Source: Phycisphaeraceae bacterium
Lineage (GTDB): Bacteria; Planctomycetota; Phycisphaerae; Phycisphaerales; UBA1924
Reading direction: 5' to 3'
Assembly (NCBI GenBank): GCA_009827215.1
Contig: WUAJ01000131.1
Coordinates: 1-6,778 of the forward strand
DNA: 6,778 nt
In this document: in pieces, positions 5,152 to 6,778 of the stretch
Layout of the letters: each line of letters begins with the position of its first letter
Numbering within the stretch: the first letter of the stretch is position 1
Made by a program: the position numbers and the translations under genes
Notes under the pieces: model-generated
Told to the model about the DNA's origin: nothing
What the model saw: the letters and a program-made list of their open reading frames with translations, nothing else
Database searches by the model: none

Positions 5152-6324
5152 TTAATGTGATTTGAGCGCCTCGGTGATCGGGAGACGAAGACAACGAACC
5201 GCGGGTGGGATCGCGCCGATGAATCCGACGACGAGCCCTCCAAGCAATCCAGTAAGCAGCACGGGCGGATCGATCGACAACGCGAACGCACCCATCGAGA
5301 ATCGGACGGCGAGTCCATCGAGCAGTATGAGCCCGATGATCGACCCCAGCAGGGCACCGCACGCGGCGGAGAATACAGACTCTTCCGTGAGACTCATCAC
5401 AATCGCGGAACGCGTGTACCCCAATGCCTGGAGCATGCCAACCTCACGGACGCGAGCCGCGAACGCGGCGTACATGGTGTTGAGTCCTCCGAGGATTCCG
5501 CCCGTCGCGATTAGAGACGCGGTGACGATAATCATCACGCGGATCGGGGCGTAGAACGCCGCGATCGAAGCGTAATAAGCGTTCTCACGGATCGCTGTGA
5601 TTTCTAGATCCAGCCGGCTCTTTGCAAAGAGATCCGCGTCGGCGAATGTCCCGCTGTCGAGCGAGACGATCACGCACGAGAGCGAGGACTCGCGATTGGT
5701 CGTGATCTGCAGATCGGTGAGCGGAATCCAGATCTCTGCGTTCATGACTGTGTTTGGGGCGCTGAATCGTCCCACGATGGTCCAGTCTCGATCTTCGAAG
5801 TGGAGGGTCTGTCCGATGTGCAAGCGTTCCTCCGAAATCCCCAGCCGAGTCGCGGCGAGCGATCCCACCATGAGTTCCTCATGTCCCTGACGAGGTGGTC
5901 GTCCTTCGATGATCTCGACCTCCGGATGCACGAGCAGTGCTACATCGCGCACGCCTCGCATCACGGAGGGGAAGTCTTGCTCGGACTCAGCGGAGAGTTG
6001 GACAGGCAGCGCCGCGTGGATCTCTGGTGAGACAAAGAGCACGCCGGCGCGTTCTTTGATCCCTGAGATACTCGCTCCAGCGATCCCGGCGACAGACGCA
6101 TCGATCTGAGATCGCTCGACCCCTTCCTCGCTGCCCGTCCCCAGGATCATGATGTTCTGATTCATCGATTGGTCTTGCGTGAGCGTGCGCTGCATGCCGC
6201 GGACGAAGCCGCCTGAGGCAAGCACGAGCAGCACGACCAGCGTCGAGCCAAGGAGCGACGCGATGAGCCGAACGCGAGAGCGTCCAAGATTGCGAAGCGC
6301 GTACTGGAATGGGAGCTGTCTCAT
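5152..6324 (-). CDS. ABC transporter permease, FtsX/MacB type
   Basis: This 390-residue inner-membrane protein has the MacB/FtsX architecture: one N-terminal transmembrane helix (about 18-40, after the basic RNLGRSRVR), a large periplasmic domain (about 41-258) and three C-terminal helices (about 261-283, 314-337, 353-376). The cytoplasmic loop after helix 2, RVREVGMLQALGYTR (291-305), is the family's hallmark and contacts the ATPase. Proteins of this kind work as mechanotransmission or lipoprotein/substrate-export permeases; the substrate here is unknown. It starts 7 nt after the stop of the preceding permease gene, with only a weak GAG near the ATG, so translation is probably coupled. No ATPase gene is in the window; it is expected upstream, beyond 6778. 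Length is normal and the frame is intact. Confidence 0.93.
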   Translation of the reverse strand: MRQLPFQYALRNLGRSRVRLIASLLGSTLVVLLVLASGGFVRGMQRTLTQDQSMNQNIMILGTGSEEGVERSQIDASVAGIAGASISGIKERAGVLFVSPEIHAALPVQLSAESEQDFPSVMRGVRDVALLVHPEVEIIEGRPPRQGHEELMVGSLAATRLGISEERLHIGQTLHFEDRDWTIVGRFSAPNTVMNAEIWIPLTDLQITTNRESSLSCVIVSLDSGTFADADLFAKSRLDLEITAIRENAYYASIAAFYAPIRVMIIVTASLIATGGILGGLNTMYAAFAARVREVGMLQALGYTRSAIVMSLTEESVFSAACGALLGSIIGLILLDGLAVRFSMGAFALSIDPPVLLTGLLGGLVVGFIGAIPPAVRCLRLPITEALKSH

Positions 6325-6331
6325 GGTGTGC

Positions 6332-6778
6332 TCACGCGGCTCGGAAGCATGCCGCGATCTCCTTCCGAGAAGCTTGCCACGCAGGCAAGAGTCCCGCGAG
6401 TGTTCCGATGATGCCGCAGATGAGGATGCCTGTCAGGAGCAATGCGGGACCCGCGACGATGGGGATGCTTGTGCCCTCAACTGACAGCGCGAAGCTACCG
6501 ACGCTTGCGACGATCAACGCCGCGAGGGCGCCGAGTGCCCCTCCGATGAGCGAGAGCAGCACGCCTTCGACGATGATCAGCAGCGCGACAAGCCTCGCGG
6601 AGAATCCGAGCGTCTGCAGAACCGCATGCTCTGACACTCGGCTCTGCACGCCAAGAACAATGGAGTTCGCGACCAGCGCGAGCACCGCTGCCAAGCATCC
6701 GATCCCGAGCCAGCGAGCGAAGCCGACGAGCTCGATGATGTCGTCCGCGACGCGACCGATGAATGCTTTCTCGCTGAA
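6332..6778 (-). CDS. ABC transporter permease, FtsX/MacB type, C-terminal part (runs off window)
   Basis: The frame stays open to the last base of the window, giving 148 visible residues of a second permease; the TTG at 6694 is internal, not a start. The visible part begins FSEKAFIGRVADDI just before the second transmembrane helix (about visible residues 21-44). It continues with the hallmark loop RVSEHAVLQTLGFSARLV, two more hydrophobic helices and the short cytoplasmic end PAWQASRKEIAACFRAA. It belongs to the same FtsX/MacB family as the following gene but is clearly diverged from it. Two adjacent permeases suggest a heterodimeric transporter sharing one ATPase, as in Lol-like systems, though this is inference. 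The missing N-terminal helix and periplasmic domain lie beyond the right edge. Confidence 0.92.
   Translation of the reverse strand, partial: FSEKAFIGRVADDIIELVGFARWLGIGCLAAVLALVANSIVLGVQSRVSEHAVLQTLGFSARLVALLIIVEGVLLSLIGGALGALAALIVASVGSFALSVEGTSIPIVAGPALLLTGILICGIIGTLAGLLPAWQASRKEIAACFRAA

Noticed and set aside
5162..5554. 130-codon plus-strand open frame
   Set aside because: It is fully antisense to the permease gene, with low-complexity Ser/Pro/Arg composition typical of a mirror frame.
1..6778. CRISPR array, insertion sequence or rRNA
   Set aside because: No regularly spaced direct repeats, transposase frame with terminal inverted repeats, or rRNA-like sequence was seen.

Overview
The window looks like a marine planctomycete, most likely class Phycisphaerae. 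Three features point there: a secreted protein ending in two dockerin repeats and a terminal Gly-Cys-Pro, a sibling protein with a PEP-CTERM-like tail (PTPG, hydrophobic stretch, RRRR), and a prepilin-like protein of the H-X9-DG type. The first 15 bases match the 3' end of an Illumina adapter, so the left edge is an assembly contig end and not biology.

Layout. (1) 18-1100, plus strand: the C-terminal part of an S9 (prolyl oligopeptidase) family serine peptidase, cut at its 5' end by the contig edge. (2) 1101-1215: a convergent intergenic region with hairpins that can stop transcription from both sides. (3) 1216-4171, minus strand: four genes in transcription order, namely a small His/Cys-rich exported protein (TTG start, good promoter), a prepilin-like protein, a dockerin-tailed exported protein and a PEP-CTERM-tailed exported protein. 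The last two are tandem paralogs of one domain with different C-terminal sorting or anchor modules. They resemble the all3515 family, which is reported as zinc(Zur)-repressed in cyanobacteria. With the His-rich first gene this suggests a cell-surface metal (zinc) related locus, but that is inference. (4) 4172-4605: 434 bases with no convincing intact gene. It holds the promoter of the His-rich gene, a 12-bp perfect palindrome, a damaged 3' half of a tRNA-Ile-like sequence and an open frame running across it, possibly the scar of an integrated element. (5) 4606-6778, minus strand: two consecutive FtsX/MacB-type ABC transporter permeases (the first running off the right edge) followed by a Cys-rich lipoprotein, closely spaced as an operon whose ATPase and adaptor genes, if present, lie outside the window.

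Most starts were chosen by ribosome binding sites. Three open frames have upstream TTG extensions or starts; two of these are replaced by internal ATGs with clear Shine-Dalgarno sequences, and one TTG is kept.
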